A stretch of 64,000 nt of DNA. Source: Bacteroidaceae bacterium. GTDB lineage: Bacteria > Bacteroidota > Bacteroidia > Bacteroidales > Bacteroidaceae. The stretch is taken from positions 1 to 64,000 of the forward strand of contig JAEESE010000015.1 of the NCBI GenBank assembly GCA_016286165.1. Direction: 5' to 3'. Both the position numbers and the translations under genes were made by a program. Of the stretch, positions 52,449-61,882 are shown piece by piece; within the stretch, counting starts at the first letter, position 1; the number at the start of each line of letters is the position of its first letter. The notes beneath the pieces were generated by a model. The model was not told the DNA's origin. It made no database searches and saw only the letters and a list, made by a program, of their open reading frames with translations.

Positions 52449-54367
52449 TATCGTCCGAGAAGGACGAGTAGGACGTTGATATCGGATGGTGATACTCCAG
52501 GAATGCGGGAGGCTTGGGCTAGCGTTTCAGGGTCGTGGCGGATAAGCTTCTGACGGCCTTCGGTGGAGATAGATTGAAGTGTGTTGTAGTCGAACCGACC
52601 ACGTATGCGAATATCCTCCAGGCGCCGCATCTTTTCGGCTTGCTCCACTTCACGTTGGATATAACCTTTGTATTTGATGGCTATCTCCGCCTCCTCTGCT
52701 ATCTCATTCCGACGTTCGCTGACACTATCCAAAACCTGACGCAGACGGGGTAGGGCAGGGGAGAGGTTCTCGAAGGTTAGTTGCGGTCGGCTGAGGAGTT
52801 CCATAAGCTTGCAACCACGTGACAGTGGTGCCGTGCCGAGGCTTTCGAGCAAACCGTTCACGTCGTTCATCTTTACGGAATAATCTTCGGCGAAGTGAAT
52901 GATGCGCTCCACCTCTTCTTTCTTCTTGAGGTAGTGTGCAAGGCGTTCAGAGGATGCCACACCCATTCGATGTCCAAGCTCCGTCAGTCGAGCATCCGCA
53001 TTATCCTGGCGAAGGAGGATGCGATATTCTGCACGCGAGGTGAACATACGATACGGTTCATCTACGCCCTTGCACACAAGGTCATCGATGAGCACACCTA
53101 TATATGCTTCATCGCGTTTGAGCACGAGAGGTTCCTCTCCTGTGCAATGACGGGCAGCGTTAATTCCTGCTATAAGTCCCTGACCTGCAGCCTCTTCGTA
53201 GCCCGTGGTGCCATTTACCTGACCTGCCAAGTAGAGACCGCTGATGATGCGTGACTCAAGTGAGTGATGCAGTTGAGTGGGGTCAAAGAAGTCATATTCA
53301 ATGGCATAGCCCGGTCGGTAGATTTCTAGATTGCGAAAAGCCGGTATGAGTTTCAAGGCTTCTATCTGCACATCAATTGGAAGCGAGGATGAGAAGCCGT
53401 TGAGGTAGTATTCGTTGGTGCTTGTACCTTCGGGTTCGAGGAAGAGTTGGTGCTGATCCTTGTCGGGGAAGGTGACTAGTTTAGTCTCTATGCTAGGACA
53501 GTAGCGAGGTCCGATGCTCTGAATCTGGCCATTATAGAGAGGCGAATAAGGAAGGCCTGCGCGGAGCCGTTCGTGGACGGCTTCGTTGGTGTAGGTGATC
53601 CAACAGGGGAGCTGGGAAAGAGGGATTTCTGGTTTTTCCGGAATCTCTGGATAGTCTGGATTATCCGGATAATAGGAGAATCTTCTTCCTTCGGTGTCGC
53701 CTGGCTGTTCCGTCATTAGGGAGAAATCGACGGAGCGTGCATCGATGCGAACAGGTGTGCCCGTCTTCATGCGAGCCACCCGGATGCCGTGGGCCGCTAT
53801 GCTCTCGGACAACTCTAATGATGGTGGTTCGGCACAGCGGCCGCCAGGGAGCTGGACGCGTCCAATGTGCATAAGGCCGTTGAGGAAAGTACCTGCGGTG
53901 AGGATGATGCTCTTGGCGTGGAAGGTCATGCCGAGATAGGTCTCAACGCCTACGGCCATGACCCCGGAGGCGCTCTGGGGGGCCGTAATCAGCCTTCGGA
54001 CTTGGTCCTGCCAGATGTGTAGGTTAGGTGTGTTCTCAAGGACTTCACGCCATGCCCAGATGAACTTACCGCGGTCACATTGGGCGCGGGGGCTCCACAT
54101 TGCAGGTCCTTTAGAGCGATTGAGCATTCGGAACTGTATAGTAGTGGCATCTGTAACATGCCCCATAGCGCCTCCGAGTGCATCTATCTCTCTGACTATC
54201 TGTCCTTTAGCAATGCCACCTACGGCGGGATTGCATGACATCTGAGCTATCTTGTTCATGTCCATCGTGATGAGTAGCGTGTTCGCACCGATGCGCGCAG
54301 CTGCATGAGCCGCCTCGCAACCTGCGTGGCCAGCACCAATCACAATGACATCATAGTTCCTTTCCAA
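52448..54367 (-). CDS. mnmG: tRNA uridine-5-carboxymethylaminomethyl modification enzyme MnmG (GidA)
   Basis: A 639-residue FAD enzyme that, with MnmE, makes the cmnm5 group on wobble uridines. Seen: Val-Ile-Gly-Ala-Gly-His-Ala-Gly-Cys-Glu-Ala-Ala at 9-20, Met-Ser-Cys-Asn-Pro-Ala-Val-Gly-Gly-Ile-Ala-Lys-Gly, Thr-Gly-Thr-Phe-Leu-Asn-Gly, and Gly-Pro-Arg-Tyr-Cys-Pro-Ser-Ile-Glu. Oddity: about residues 233-249 is a Pro-Glu/Asp-x tripeptide repeat encoded by a 9-nt tandem repeat (53622-53668) that other MnmG do not have in this form. Flippase gene follows upstream by 8 nt. mnmE is not in the window. Confidence 0.95.
   Translation of the reverse strand: MERNYDVIVIGAGHAGCEAAHAAARIGANTLLITMDMNKIAQMSCNPAVGGIAKGQIVREIDALGGAMGHVTDATTIQFRMLNRSKGPAMWSPRAQCDRGKFIWAWREVLENTPNLHIWQDQVRRLITAPQSASGVMAVGVETYLGMTFHAKSIILTAGTFLNGLMHIGRVQLPGGRCAEPPSLELSESIAAHGIRVARMKTGTPVRIDARSVDFSLMTEQPGDTEGRRFSYYPDNPDYPEIPEKPEIPLSQLPCWITYTNEAVHERLRAGLPYSPLYNGQIQSIGPRYCPSIETKLVTFPDKDQHQLFLEPEGTSTNEYYLNGFSSSLPIDVQIEALKLIPAFRNLEIYRPGYAIEYDFFDPTQLHHSLESRIISGLYLAGQVNGTTGYEEAAGQGLIAGINAARHCTGEEPLVLKRDEAYIGVLIDDLVCKGVDEPYRMFTSRAEYRILLRQDNADARLTELGHRMGVASSERLAHYLKKKEEVERIIHFAEDYSVKMNDVNGLLESLGTAPLSRGCKLMELLSRPQLTFENLSPALPRLRQVLDSVSERRNEIAEEAEIAIKYKGYIQREVEQAEKMRRLEDIRIRGRFDYNTLQSISTEGRQKLIRHDPETLAQASRIPGVSPSDINVLLVLLGR
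53622..53668. repeat. In-frame 9-nt minisatellite in mnmG
   Basis: On the minus strand five units of the type CC(A/G)GA followed by four variable bases, read as Pro-Asp-Asn, Pro-Asp-Tyr, Pro-Glu-Ile, Pro-Glu-Lys, Pro-Glu-Ile. The repeat is a whole number of codons and does not break the frame. Confidence 0.75.
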
Positions 54368-54375
54368 ATTCTTCT

Positions 54376-55848
54376 CTATCTAAAGTATTTACCGACCACT
54401 GGTAAACTCCTCAGCGGAAGGTCTTTTTTGATGATATAGGCAACGAAAATAATGATGAGCACAGTGTTGATAGCAATCTGTGCCCATGATGGAGTTGTGT
54501 CTGGAATGTACTCCATCGCAGCAAAGAGTATGGCAGTGAGGATGACGTACCAAGCAATCTCTTTCATAGGGTAGTTGATGGGATTCTTGGATTGTCCTAC
54601 AACGTAGCTTAGTACCATAGCTGTGCCGTATCCAGCCACACCGCCCCAAGCACAAGCCCAGTAGCCATATTTCGGGATGAACAAAATGTTCACTGCCAAC
54701 AACATGACACAGCCGATGGTGGAGAATATGGCTCCATAGATATTCTTGTCGATGAGTTTATACCAGAAGGAGAGATTGAAGTATACGCCCATCATGATCT
54801 CAGCAGCCATGACGATAGGCACTACGCCCAGCCCCTCACGATAGCCGGCTCCAATGATATATTTCAGTATGGGCATGTAACCGACGACACAGAGGAATGC
54901 CAGCAGCGTGAATATCAAGAAGTATTTCATCGTTGTAGCATAGTATTCGTTTTTGTCGGCATCCTTGGCCTTGGCAAAGACGATGGGCTCGTATGCATAA
55001 CGGAAAGCCTGTGTGATCATGGCCATTATCATTGCAATCTTCACGCATGCTCCGTAAATGCCCAGTTGCACGTTGGCCTCGGCTTGGTCGGGATAGACCT
55101 TTGGGAAGACAATCTTATCGGCCACTTGATTGAGAATACCTGCGACTCCAAGGAAGAGCAGCGGCCATGAATAGGAAAACATGCGTCGCAGCAGGCTGCC
55201 GTCGAAGTGCCATTGAATGCGCAAGAGGTCAGGGATGAAGAGTAGCGAGATAAAGCCCGTGCAAAGCAGGTTGATAAGGAAGACGTAGTACACAGAAGTC
55301 TTGCCTAGCACGACAAAATACAGAACATTTAAGCCGATATTGACAAAGATGAACAGCAGCTTGAGTGAGGCAAAGCGTATAGGACGTTTCTGGAAGCGCA
55401 AGAAGCTGAAAGGAATAGCTTGCAAAGCATCCATAGCGACAACAGCAGCCATCATCAGCAGGTAGTTGTGATGCTCGGCATAACCGAGGTAATCGGCTAT
55501 GGGGGTGATGAAACCGAACATCAAAGCGAGGAATATGGCCGTGAGTGTGCCCACTGTGGCAAAGGCTGTAGTGAACACCGTGTCCGGCCATCGCCGTCCG
55601 GGCGCTGTAGACTGTGTGCCAGGGCCGTCATTGGCAAAGCGGAATAGTGTCGTTTCCATGCCGAAGGTCAGCAGGACAAGGATTAGAGCCACATAGGCGT
55701 AGATGTTCGTGCTCACACCATAGTCGCCGCTTTCCTTCGGCATGTAGTGTGTGTACAGAGGCACGAGCAAATAATTGAGGAAGCGGCCTACGATGCTGCT
55801 GAGCCCGTAGATGGCAGTGTCTTTGACAAGAGTATTTAGTTTCGCCAT
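54376..55848 (-). CDS. Polysaccharide/lipid-linked oligosaccharide flippase (Wzx-like)
   Basis: A 490-residue membrane protein with about 14 hydrophobic segments and the MATE/MVF-type N-terminus (Ala-Ile-Tyr-Gly-Leu-Ser-Ser-Ile-Val-Gly-Arg-Phe-Leu-Asn-Tyr). This is the usual fold of Wzx O-antigen flippases. It could export a surface glycan precursor; the substrate is unknown and no glycan cluster surrounds it. It is the first gene of the minus-strand run that includes mnmG. Confidence 0.82.
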   Translation of the reverse strand: MAKLNTLVKDTAIYGLSSIVGRFLNYLLVPLYTHYMPKESGDYGVSTNIYAYVALILVLLTFGMETTLFRFANDGPGTQSTAPGRRWPDTVFTTAFATVGTLTAIFLALMFGFITPIADYLGYAEHHNYLLMMAAVVAMDALQAIPFSFLRFQKRPIRFASLKLLFIFVNIGLNVLYFVVLGKTSVYYVFLINLLCTGFISLLFIPDLLRIQWHFDGSLLRRMFSYSWPLLFLGVAGILNQVADKIVFPKVYPDQAEANVQLGIYGACVKIAMIMAMITQAFRYAYEPIVFAKAKDADKNEYYATTMKYFLIFTLLAFLCVVGYMPILKYIIGAGYREGLGVVPIVMAAEIMMGVYFNLSFWYKLIDKNIYGAIFSTIGCVMLLAVNILFIPKYGYWACAWGGVAGYGTAMVLSYVVGQSKNPINYPMKEIAWYVILTAILFAAMEYIPDTTPSWAQIAINTVLIIIFVAYIIKKDLPLRSLPVVGKYFR

Positions 55849-55908
55849 ATTGTTGTATATAACGCTTTGTATGTCAGGTTAAAGATGCCCGCATATTAGG
55901 TCGACTTC

Positions 55909-55932
55909 GTTGTTCGGTCGCGACCGAACAAC
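55909..55932. promoter_or_regulatory. 24-bp perfect palindrome
   Basis: GTTGTTCGGTCG followed directly by its complement. It has no spacer and lies in the 175-bp gap between the flippase start and the glmM end. It could be an operator for a dimeric regulator or a hairpin with a CGCG loop; no T-run follows on either strand. Confidence 0.55.
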
Positions 55933-55952
55933 AAGAACCATAGTTTTAAATG

Positions 55953-55989
55953 AAGAGGCTCGCACGCGTCAGTGCGCGTGCGAGTCTTT
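55953..55989 (-). terminator. Terminator of glmM
   Basis: GGCTCGCACGCG pairs with CGCGTGCGAGTC (12 bp, one G-T type mismatch) around a 6-nt loop, with A-rich and T-rich sides. It lies 36 nt past the glmM stop. Confidence 0.7.
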
Positions 55990-56023
55990 ACTTCTTTCTC
56001 TTTGTAGGTACTTAATGATGTTG

Positions 56024-57412
56024 TTATTTAGTCATCGAATATACCACATCCATGATGTCCTTGCCAATCTGATCGGCAGCCTCCATCGTAGCAGCTTCGG
56101 AGTAGACTCGGATGATAGGTTCGGTGTTGGACTTGCGTAGATGCACCCACTTGTCGGGGAAGTCAATCTTCACGCCATCGATGTCGTTGACCTCTTCGTT
56201 CTTGTAGAGTTCCTTCACCTTAGCCAATATTGCATCGACGTCGGTATCGGGTGTGAGATCGATGCGGTTCTTGGCGATGCAGTAAGGGGGATAGGTAGCA
56301 CGTAGTTCGCTGGTCTTCAAGCCTCTCTTGGCCAGGTATGTGAGGATGAGCGCAATTCCCACGAGGGCGTCGCGGCCATAGTGTGCAGCGGGATAGATGA
56401 CGCCGCCGTTGCCTTCGCCGCCTATGACGGCATTGGTGGCCTTCATCTTCGTTACTACGTTTACTTCGCCTACGGCTGAGGCGTTGTATTCACAACCATA
56501 TTTACGTGTCACGTCGCGCAGGGCACGAGTCGAGGAGAGGTTCGAAACGGTGTTGCCGGGCGTGTGCTGAAGGATGTAGTCGGCTACCGTGACGAGGGTG
56601 TACTCCTCGCCATACATAGTGCCGTCCTCACAGAACAGAGCCAAGCGGTCCACGTCGGGGTCTACTACAAAGGCGATATCGTAGCCGCCTTTTTGCATGA
56701 GGGCTTTTATGTCGCCAAGGTTCTTCTCCAGCGGCTCGGGATTGTGTTGGAAATCGCCCGTAGGCTCACCATATAGACATGTGACAGTCTCCACGCCGAG
56801 CTGTTCAAGAAGCTTTGGTAGTATGACGCCACCTACGGAGTTCACAGTGTCGAGGGCCACACGGAACTTGCGCGCACGGATAGCTTCGACGTCAACGAGC
56901 GCGAGATCCTTGACGAGGTCGATGTGGCGCTGATCGTAACTATCGTCCTCGCGGTATTTGCCGAGATGGTCTACGTCGGCATACTCAAAGTCCTCGGCAG
57001 CAGCAATGCGCAGCACCTCAGCGCCTTCGGCTGCATTCAGGAACTCGCCGTCGGAGTTCAGCAGCTTCAGGGCGTTCCACTGGCGTGGGTTGTGCGATGC
57101 AGTTAGGATGATGCCGCCGCAAGCCTTCTCCATAGTCACGGCCAGCTCGGTGGTAGGCGTAGTGGCGAGGCCTATGTTCACGACATCGAAGCCCATACCC
57201 ATGAGTGTTCCGCAAACAACATTCTTTACCATCTCACCTGAGATGCGGGCATCGCGACCCACTACTATCTTATTAGTGCCTATCTTCTCGGTCTTGCGGA
57301 TGAGGGTAGCGTATGCCGATACGAATTTTACGATGTCAAGGGGGTTCAGGGTGTCACCTGCGCGGCCGCCTATGGTGCCACGGATTCCGGAAATGGATTT
57401 GATTAGTGTCAT
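56024..57412 (-). CDS. glmM: Phosphoglucosamine mutase-type hexose mutase
   Basis: A 462-residue alpha-D-phosphohexomutase. Seen: the catalytic Ser in Thr-Ala-Ser106-His-Asn-Pro, the metal loop Asp-Pro-Asp-Val-Asp-Arg-Leu, the sugar-binding Gly-Gly-Glu-Gly-Asn-Gly-Gly and a C-terminal phosphate loop (Arg-Lys-Ser-Asn-Thr-Glu-Pro). In Bacteroidetes this group is called GlmM and would make glucosamine-1-phosphate for peptidoglycan and LPS, but the same family includes phosphomannomutases, so the substrate is not fixed by sequence alone. Confidence 0.85.
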   Translation of the reverse strand: MTLIKSISGIRGTIGGRAGDTLNPLDIVKFVSAYATLIRKTEKIGTNKIVVGRDARISGEMVKNVVCGTLMGMGFDVVNIGLATTPTTELAVTMEKACGGIILTASHNPRQWNALKLLNSDGEFLNAAEGAEVLRIAAAEDFEYADVDHLGKYREDDSYDQRHIDLVKDLALVDVEAIRARKFRVALDTVNSVGGVILPKLLEQLGVETVTCLYGEPTGDFQHNPEPLEKNLGDIKALMQKGGYDIAFVVDPDVDRLALFCEDGTMYGEEYTLVTVADYILQHTPGNTVSNLSSTRALRDVTRKYGCEYNASAVGEVNVVTKMKATNAVIGGEGNGGVIYPAAHYGRDALVGIALILTYLAKRGLKTSELRATYPPYCIAKNRIDLTPDTDVDAILAKVKELYKNEEVNDIDGVKIDFPDKWVHLRKSNTEPIIRVYSEAATMEAADQIGKDIMDVVYSMTK

Positions 57413-57757
57413 GTTGGTTAGTTTTTTAAGACTCTCCCTCCGCTCTCCTGTAATAGAGGAGGCCTCGCTTCGCTCGAATGGCGAAAAGCGAAGACAGAGA
57501 CGAGTTCTGGGTTATTGAGTTTTTTGAGTTATTTGTTTTTTTTTGAGTTTATGAGTTAGTTTTATCCTTTAACGTTTACTCTTACCTAAAAATAATAGGT
57601 CTTTAGTTGTTATTGGATTCATTTCGGCTACAAAATTAATGAATTAGCTTCGTATTATCGCTTTTTTCCTCACTTTTTTTATAATAAAGCCTCGTTTTGA
57701 GTAATTAATTTCTTAAAAATAAGCTTTCGTAAGTGGCTTTGTCTTATCTTTGTAGCC
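57413..57757. other. Divergent promoter gap with TTGAGTT repeats
   Basis: A 345-bp gap between divergent glmM and the macroglobulin-like gene. It contains TTGAGTTT/TTGAGTTA words repeated around 57515-57560, a minus-strand -7 element CAAAATTA at 57631-57638, a plus-strand TATCTTTG at 57745-57752, and a small hairpin in a GCTTCGCTCG segment near 57470. No gene was seen. Confidence 0.55.
57745..57752 (+). promoter_or_regulatory. -7 element abutting the macroglobulin-like gene
   Basis: TATCTTTG followed by TAGCC and the ATG at 57758. The expected transcript would start at or just inside the start codon. Confidence 0.5.
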
Positions 57758-60643
57758 ATGAAAGCATTTATAAAGACGAAAAGTATTGCTTTTCGTGCCT
57801 CTTTATTCATCATAGTTTTACTGCTGTCATCGACCACCATTTCGGCTCAGCAAAAATCCTCCCAGCTCCCTACGACTATTGAGGGTTGGGCTGATCGCTT
57901 GGCGCGCTTCGGGCAAGCCATACCACAGGAGAAGGTGTTTGTGCACATGGACAACACTTCGTATTTCCTGGGCGACACCATTTGGTTCGCGGCTTATACT
58001 CGCCGTACCGACAAGGATGCTCCGTCTGCTGTCAGCGGAGTGCTCTACGTAGAACTGCTTAACCAGGAGGGTTATCTCGTGGAACGGCAGCTCATAGAGA
58101 TGCGCGGAGGTCGCGGTCATGGCAACTTCGTGCTGGCCGACACACTCTACGGAGGTTTCTACGAGCTGCGGGCTTACACGCGTTGGCAGCTTAACTGGGG
58201 CATCACCGAGAAGGAACATACCTCTTATGCCGAGCAATGGTTCTACTCCAAGGCTTTGGCAAAAGATTTCTACCGCGACTACGAAAAACTCTATTCGCGC
58301 GTCTTTCCTGTTTACGACAAGCCTGAGGTTGAAGGGCAGTATTTCCATGATATGACCACTCGTCCCCTGCGCCGTTATTTCAGAAGCGGAACCGAGGAGC
58401 CGGAACCTACGCTCACGTTGTTCCCCGAAGGAGGCAATCTGGTGGCTGGAGTTCCTTGCCGCGTAGCTTTTGAAGCCGTCACCGAAACAGGTGAATGGCT
58501 CGAGGGCAAGCTCACCCTGCGCAAGGGTGATGAACAACTGACAATGCGCAACGCTCATGGTGAGGAGATTACGGAAGCATCCGCTATGAGCCGCGGCCGC
58601 GGGCTCTTTGAGTTCACACCCGAGGCCGGAGCCGACTACACGTGTACCTTCACCACTGCCGAAGGTCGCGCCGTAAGCACCCGCCTGCCGCGCGTGGAGG
58701 CCGATGGGGTGGCCTTGCGCATTCAGCCTGAAGGCAACAGCTACACCATCACATTTACCTCGCAGGGTGCTGCTGTGCAGAAACTTGGTTTCACTATTAT
58801 GCACCAAGGCTATGTGGAATTCTTCGAGCAGACCGATAAGTCTCCCTACACGCTCACCCTAAATGCCGGCAACTTTGTGCCGGGTGTGCATCAGGTGACC
58901 GTCTTTGATGCCATGGGCCGCGTATGGGCTGACCGTCTTTTCTTTATCGGTTCGTCAGAGCTCACTCAACCTACACTGGCGGTAAGCGGTTTGAAGGACG
59001 ACTATGAGCCATGCGAGAAGGTGAACCTCGAGATCCAAGGCGTCAAGGACGCAGCCCTCTCTGTTGCCGTGCGCGATGCCGGCACAAGCGACTACACCTT
59101 CGACACCTCCAATATCCTAACCGAGATGCTCCTCTCGTCCGAGATACGTGGTTACGTTCCCGATCCTGCTTACTTCTTCGAGGCTGACGACGAGGAACAT
59201 CGCCAGGCACTTGATCTGCTTATGTTGACGCAGGGTTGGCGTCGTTTCAATTGGCACGACATGGCAACACCAGGAGCCTTTGAACTCTCGCAGCCCGCTG
59301 AGGCCAAGACGCCTATCATGCGAGGCGAAGTGCTTAACTATCAGACACGTATATTGCAGGAGGAAGTTAAGGACTTCGATGAAGTGGCGAAGCCTTATGA
59401 GCTCGAGGAGCGAATCTACCGTCTGTCTCCAGGTGAGGAACGCGACTTTCTGAAAACGCTCACCGATTCCATGCCGCCTACCGACCTTGCCTACGAAGGT
59501 GCAGGATTGGGCGAGGTCTACGAAACAATTGTGGCCGAGTTGTATGCTAAGGAGCGTCATTTTCCTGCCGGCAGCTATCAGATGCGGGCACCTATTGCCA
59601 TGGCGCGCTTCAATGCCAATGAGCCGTCGCTCTCCAACGAAGTCAGAGTTCATGCCGAGTTCGCGCAGGAGGGCAGCGAATCGGTCATAGGCGACGTAGA
59701 GACTCGTCAAGGCCAGTTCAACATCCCTTCGCCACGCTTCTATGGCTACTGTGTTTTCTTTCTTGCTGCCAGCGATACTACCAAATGGAAGACACCGCGT
59801 CACACGTGGATACAAATGGACGAAACAGAAAACGCCGAGTTCTACGTTCGAATAGCTTGGCCTTATCCTCGCTTCACACAAGCCTACAACTACTACCAGA
59901 CCGCCTACCGCAATGCCCCCAATGACGCTCCGCAGGCAGCACAGACCTCGCTCTTTAACCCCAAGACTTTCGAGACTCAGATGGGCGGCCTTACGGTGCG
60001 AGCCCGTCGTGGTGGCCTTCGCCGCTTTGACCCTTCGCATCCTGCTCTTGTCATCGATGCTTACGAAGCGTTCAACGAGGCATGTGATGCAGGCCTCTCC
60101 ACTGGTTGGTATGGTGGTCGCACACATTTTATAAATAGTGTCGCGCGTGCGTACATAGGCGATATGAACACTGAGCACGCTTATCTGCTAGAGCCGCGCT
60201 ATGATGGTCTTAACATCTCATATAACCGTACGCCTCATCAGATGAACCGTTATAACCAGCTCACCAACCTCGACAGTGTGCGTATATACACCGATTTCCA
60301 TCCACGCTATGGTGCCGACCCACGTGCTACCGAGGATAATGTGGACCGTGTAAGCGTGGATCTGCGCCAGTTGTCCGATGAAGGTCAGCGCGTCACTTAT
60401 CGTGACCGTCGCTACATACTCCAAGGTTTCTCCGAGCCCGAGGAGTTCTACAACCCAGACTACAGCCGACATCCTCTGCCCAATGGACAGAAAGATTATC
60501 GCCGAACACTATATTGGAATCCCAACCTGCATCTCGATGCCAGTGGGCGCGCCACCGTCAGTTTCTGTACAGGTAGCCAACCTACCACTGTTGCCGTTAC
60601 TGCCAATGGGCAGGCGGCAGATGGAAAACTGCTGACTAACTAG
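57758..60643 (+). CDS. Large secreted macroglobulin-like (MG2 domain) protein
   Basis: A 961-residue exported protein. After a signal peptide (Phe-Ile-Ile-Val-Leu-Leu-Leu-Ser-Ser-Thr, cut near Ser-Ala-Gln) comes an MG2-like module: Gln-Glu-Lys-Val-Phe-Val-His-Met-Asp-Asn-Thr-Ser-Tyr-Phe-Leu-Gly-Asp-Thr-Ile-Trp-Phe, then Gly-Gly-Phe-Tyr-Glu-Leu-Arg-Ala-Tyr-Thr-Arg-Trp. Several more beta-sandwich modules follow and a plug-like segment (Gly-Gly-Leu-Thr-Val-Arg-Ala-Arg) near residue 750. The family is common in Bacteroidetes; it may trap proteases or be a surface receptor component. No thioester motif was seen. The -7 element 5 nt before the ATG suggests a leaderless or near-leaderless message. 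Confidence 0.72.
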   Translation: MKAFIKTKSIAFRASLFIIVLLLSSTTISAQQKSSQLPTTIEGWADRLARFGQAIPQEKVFVHMDNTSYFLGDTIWFAAYTRRTDKDAPSAVSGVLYVELLNQEGYLVERQLIEMRGGRGHGNFVLADTLYGGFYELRAYTRWQLNWGITEKEHTSYAEQWFYSKALAKDFYRDYEKLYSRVFPVYDKPEVEGQYFHDMTTRPLRRYFRSGTEEPEPTLTLFPEGGNLVAGVPCRVAFEAVTETGEWLEGKLTLRKGDEQLTMRNAHGEEITEASAMSRGRGLFEFTPEAGADYTCTFTTAEGRAVSTRLPRVEADGVALRIQPEGNSYTITFTSQGAAVQKLGFTIMHQGYVEFFEQTDKSPYTLTLNAGNFVPGVHQVTVFDAMGRVWADRLFFIGSSELTQPTLAVSGLKDDYEPCEKVNLEIQGVKDAALSVAVRDAGTSDYTFDTSNILTEMLLSSEIRGYVPDPAYFFEADDEEHRQALDLLMLTQGWRRFNWHDMATPGAFELSQPAEAKTPIMRGEVLNYQTRILQEEVKDFDEVAKPYELEERIYRLSPGEERDFLKTLTDSMPPTDLAYEGAGLGEVYETIVAELYAKERHFPAGSYQMRAPIAMARFNANEPSLSNEVRVHAEFAQEGSESVIGDVETRQGQFNIPSPRFYGYCVFFLAASDTTKWKTPRHTWIQMDETENAEFYVRIAWPYPRFTQAYNYYQTAYRNAPNDAPQAAQTSLFNPKTFETQMGGLTVRARRGGLRRFDPSHPALVIDAYEAFNEACDAGLSTGWYGGRTHFINSVARAYIGDMNTEHAYLLEPRYDGLNISYNRTPHQMNRYNQLTNLDSVRIYTDFHPRYGADPRATEDNVDRVSVDLRQLSDEGQRVTYRDRRYILQGFSEPEEFYNPDYSRHPLPNGQKDYRRTLYWNPNLHLDASGRATVSFCTGSQPTTVAVTANGQAADGKLLTN

Positions 60644-60697
60644 AGCGGCCCGCTCCCCCTAACTGCCAATAATCAACTAAACAAACTATCTCCTATT

Positions 60698-61786
60698 ATG
60701 AACGAAAAACTGTTATCTATTGTTGACCAATTTGCCATCAAAGGCACGGTCGCAGAAATCAAACCCCTTGGCGAGGGACTCATCAACGACACCTTGCTAG
60801 TGAAAACCGCTGAGGCCGACGCCCCCGACTATGTCCTGCAGCGTGTCAACACAAACGTCTTCCCAGACGTGGACATGCTTATGAACAACATTAATGCCGT
60901 GACCAGTCACATCCGCAAGAAACTGGAAGCACGCGGCGAGGATGATATCGACCGCAAGGTGCTCACCTTTGTGCCGCTGAAGGCCGATGCCAACAAGCTC
61001 TATACCACCGTTGATGGTGATCCATGGCGCTTGATGGTATTCATCAACGACGCTGTGACCAAGCAGGCCGTCAACCCTGAGAGCAGCGAGGCTGCCGGCG
61101 AAGCTTTTGGTGATTTCCAAGCCATGCTGGCCGATATCCCCGTAGAGTTGGGCGAGACCATAAAGGACTTCCACAATATGGAGTTCCGCCTAGAGCAACT
61201 GAAGGAGGTCATTGCCAAAGATCCAGTTGGTCGTGTAGCCGGTGTGCAGCCCATAATCGACGAGCTGCTTTCGTATGCTGACGAGATGACCGTTGCCGAG
61301 CGTCTCGGCCGTGAGGGTAAACTGCCCAAGCGCATCTGCCACTGCGACACCAAGGTCAACAACATGATGTTCGACAAGCAGGACCGTGTGCTCTGCGTCA
61401 TTGACCTCGATACCGTGATGCCCAACTTCATCTTCTCAGACTACGGCGACTTCCTCCGCACCGCTGCCAATTTCACGGCTGAGGACGATCCCGACCTCAC
61501 CAAGGTGGGCTTTAATATGGACATATTCAAGGCCTTCACTCGTGGTTACCTACGCTCTGCCAAGAGCTTCCTCACCCCGCTCGAGAAGGAAATGCTGCCT
61601 TACGCCGCTACCCTTTTCCCGTATATGCAAGCCGTTCGCTTCCTTTGGGACTATATCAGTGGTGACAAATACTGGAAGTGTAAATATCCAGAGCACAACC
61701 TCGACCGTGTTCGCAACCAGCTCGCTCTCTTCAAGAGCGCTTATGCCTTGAAGCCCGAGATGGCGAAGTTTATTGCAGAACAATAA
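60698..61786 (+). CDS. Aminoglycoside-phosphotransferase-fold sugar kinase (N-acetylhexosamine kinase-like)
   Basis: A 362-residue kinase. Seen: Gly-Glu-Gly-Leu-Ile-Asn-Asp-Thr as the glycine-rich loop, the catalytic His-Cys-Asp-Thr-Lys-Val-Asn-Asn and the metal Asp in Val-Ile-Asp-Leu-Asp-Thr. Length and motifs are close to N-acetylhexosamine 1-kinase (NahK), which feeds GlcNAc and GalNAc from mucin into metabolism. The GH84 enzyme in the window would release such sugars, so the two could act in sequence; this is an inference. Confidence 0.78.
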   Translation: MNEKLLSIVDQFAIKGTVAEIKPLGEGLINDTLLVKTAEADAPDYVLQRVNTNVFPDVDMLMNNINAVTSHIRKKLEARGEDDIDRKVLTFVPLKADANKLYTTVDGDPWRLMVFINDAVTKQAVNPESSEAAGEAFGDFQAMLADIPVELGETIKDFHNMEFRLEQLKEVIAKDPVGRVAGVQPIIDELLSYADEMTVAERLGREGKLPKRICHCDTKVNNMMFDKQDRVLCVIDLDTVMPNFIFSDYGDFLRTAANFTAEDDPDLTKVGFNMDIFKAFTRGYLRSAKSFLTPLEKEMLPYAATLFPYMQAVRFLWDYISGDKYWKCKYPEHNLDRVRNQLALFKSAYALKPEMAKFIAEQ

Positions 61787-61809
61787 CGAAGTAACTATAG
61801 TTGTAGAGA

Positions 61810-61844
61810 ATGAGGGGCTGTGTCAAAACGACACAGCCCCTCAT
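61810..61844. terminator. Bidirectional terminator
   Basis: A 15-bp perfect stem (ATGAGGGGCTGTGTC / GACACAGCCCCTCAT) around a 5-nt loop, between the convergent kinase and amidase genes. Confidence 0.85.
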
Positions 61845-61882
61845 TGCTTTTCAATAACCAATTGCACAAATGTGTTAGGTCA

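Noticed and set aside
57827..60178. Long open frames antisense to the macroglobulin-like gene
   Set aside because: Shadow frames; composition is unlike a protein and there is no start context.
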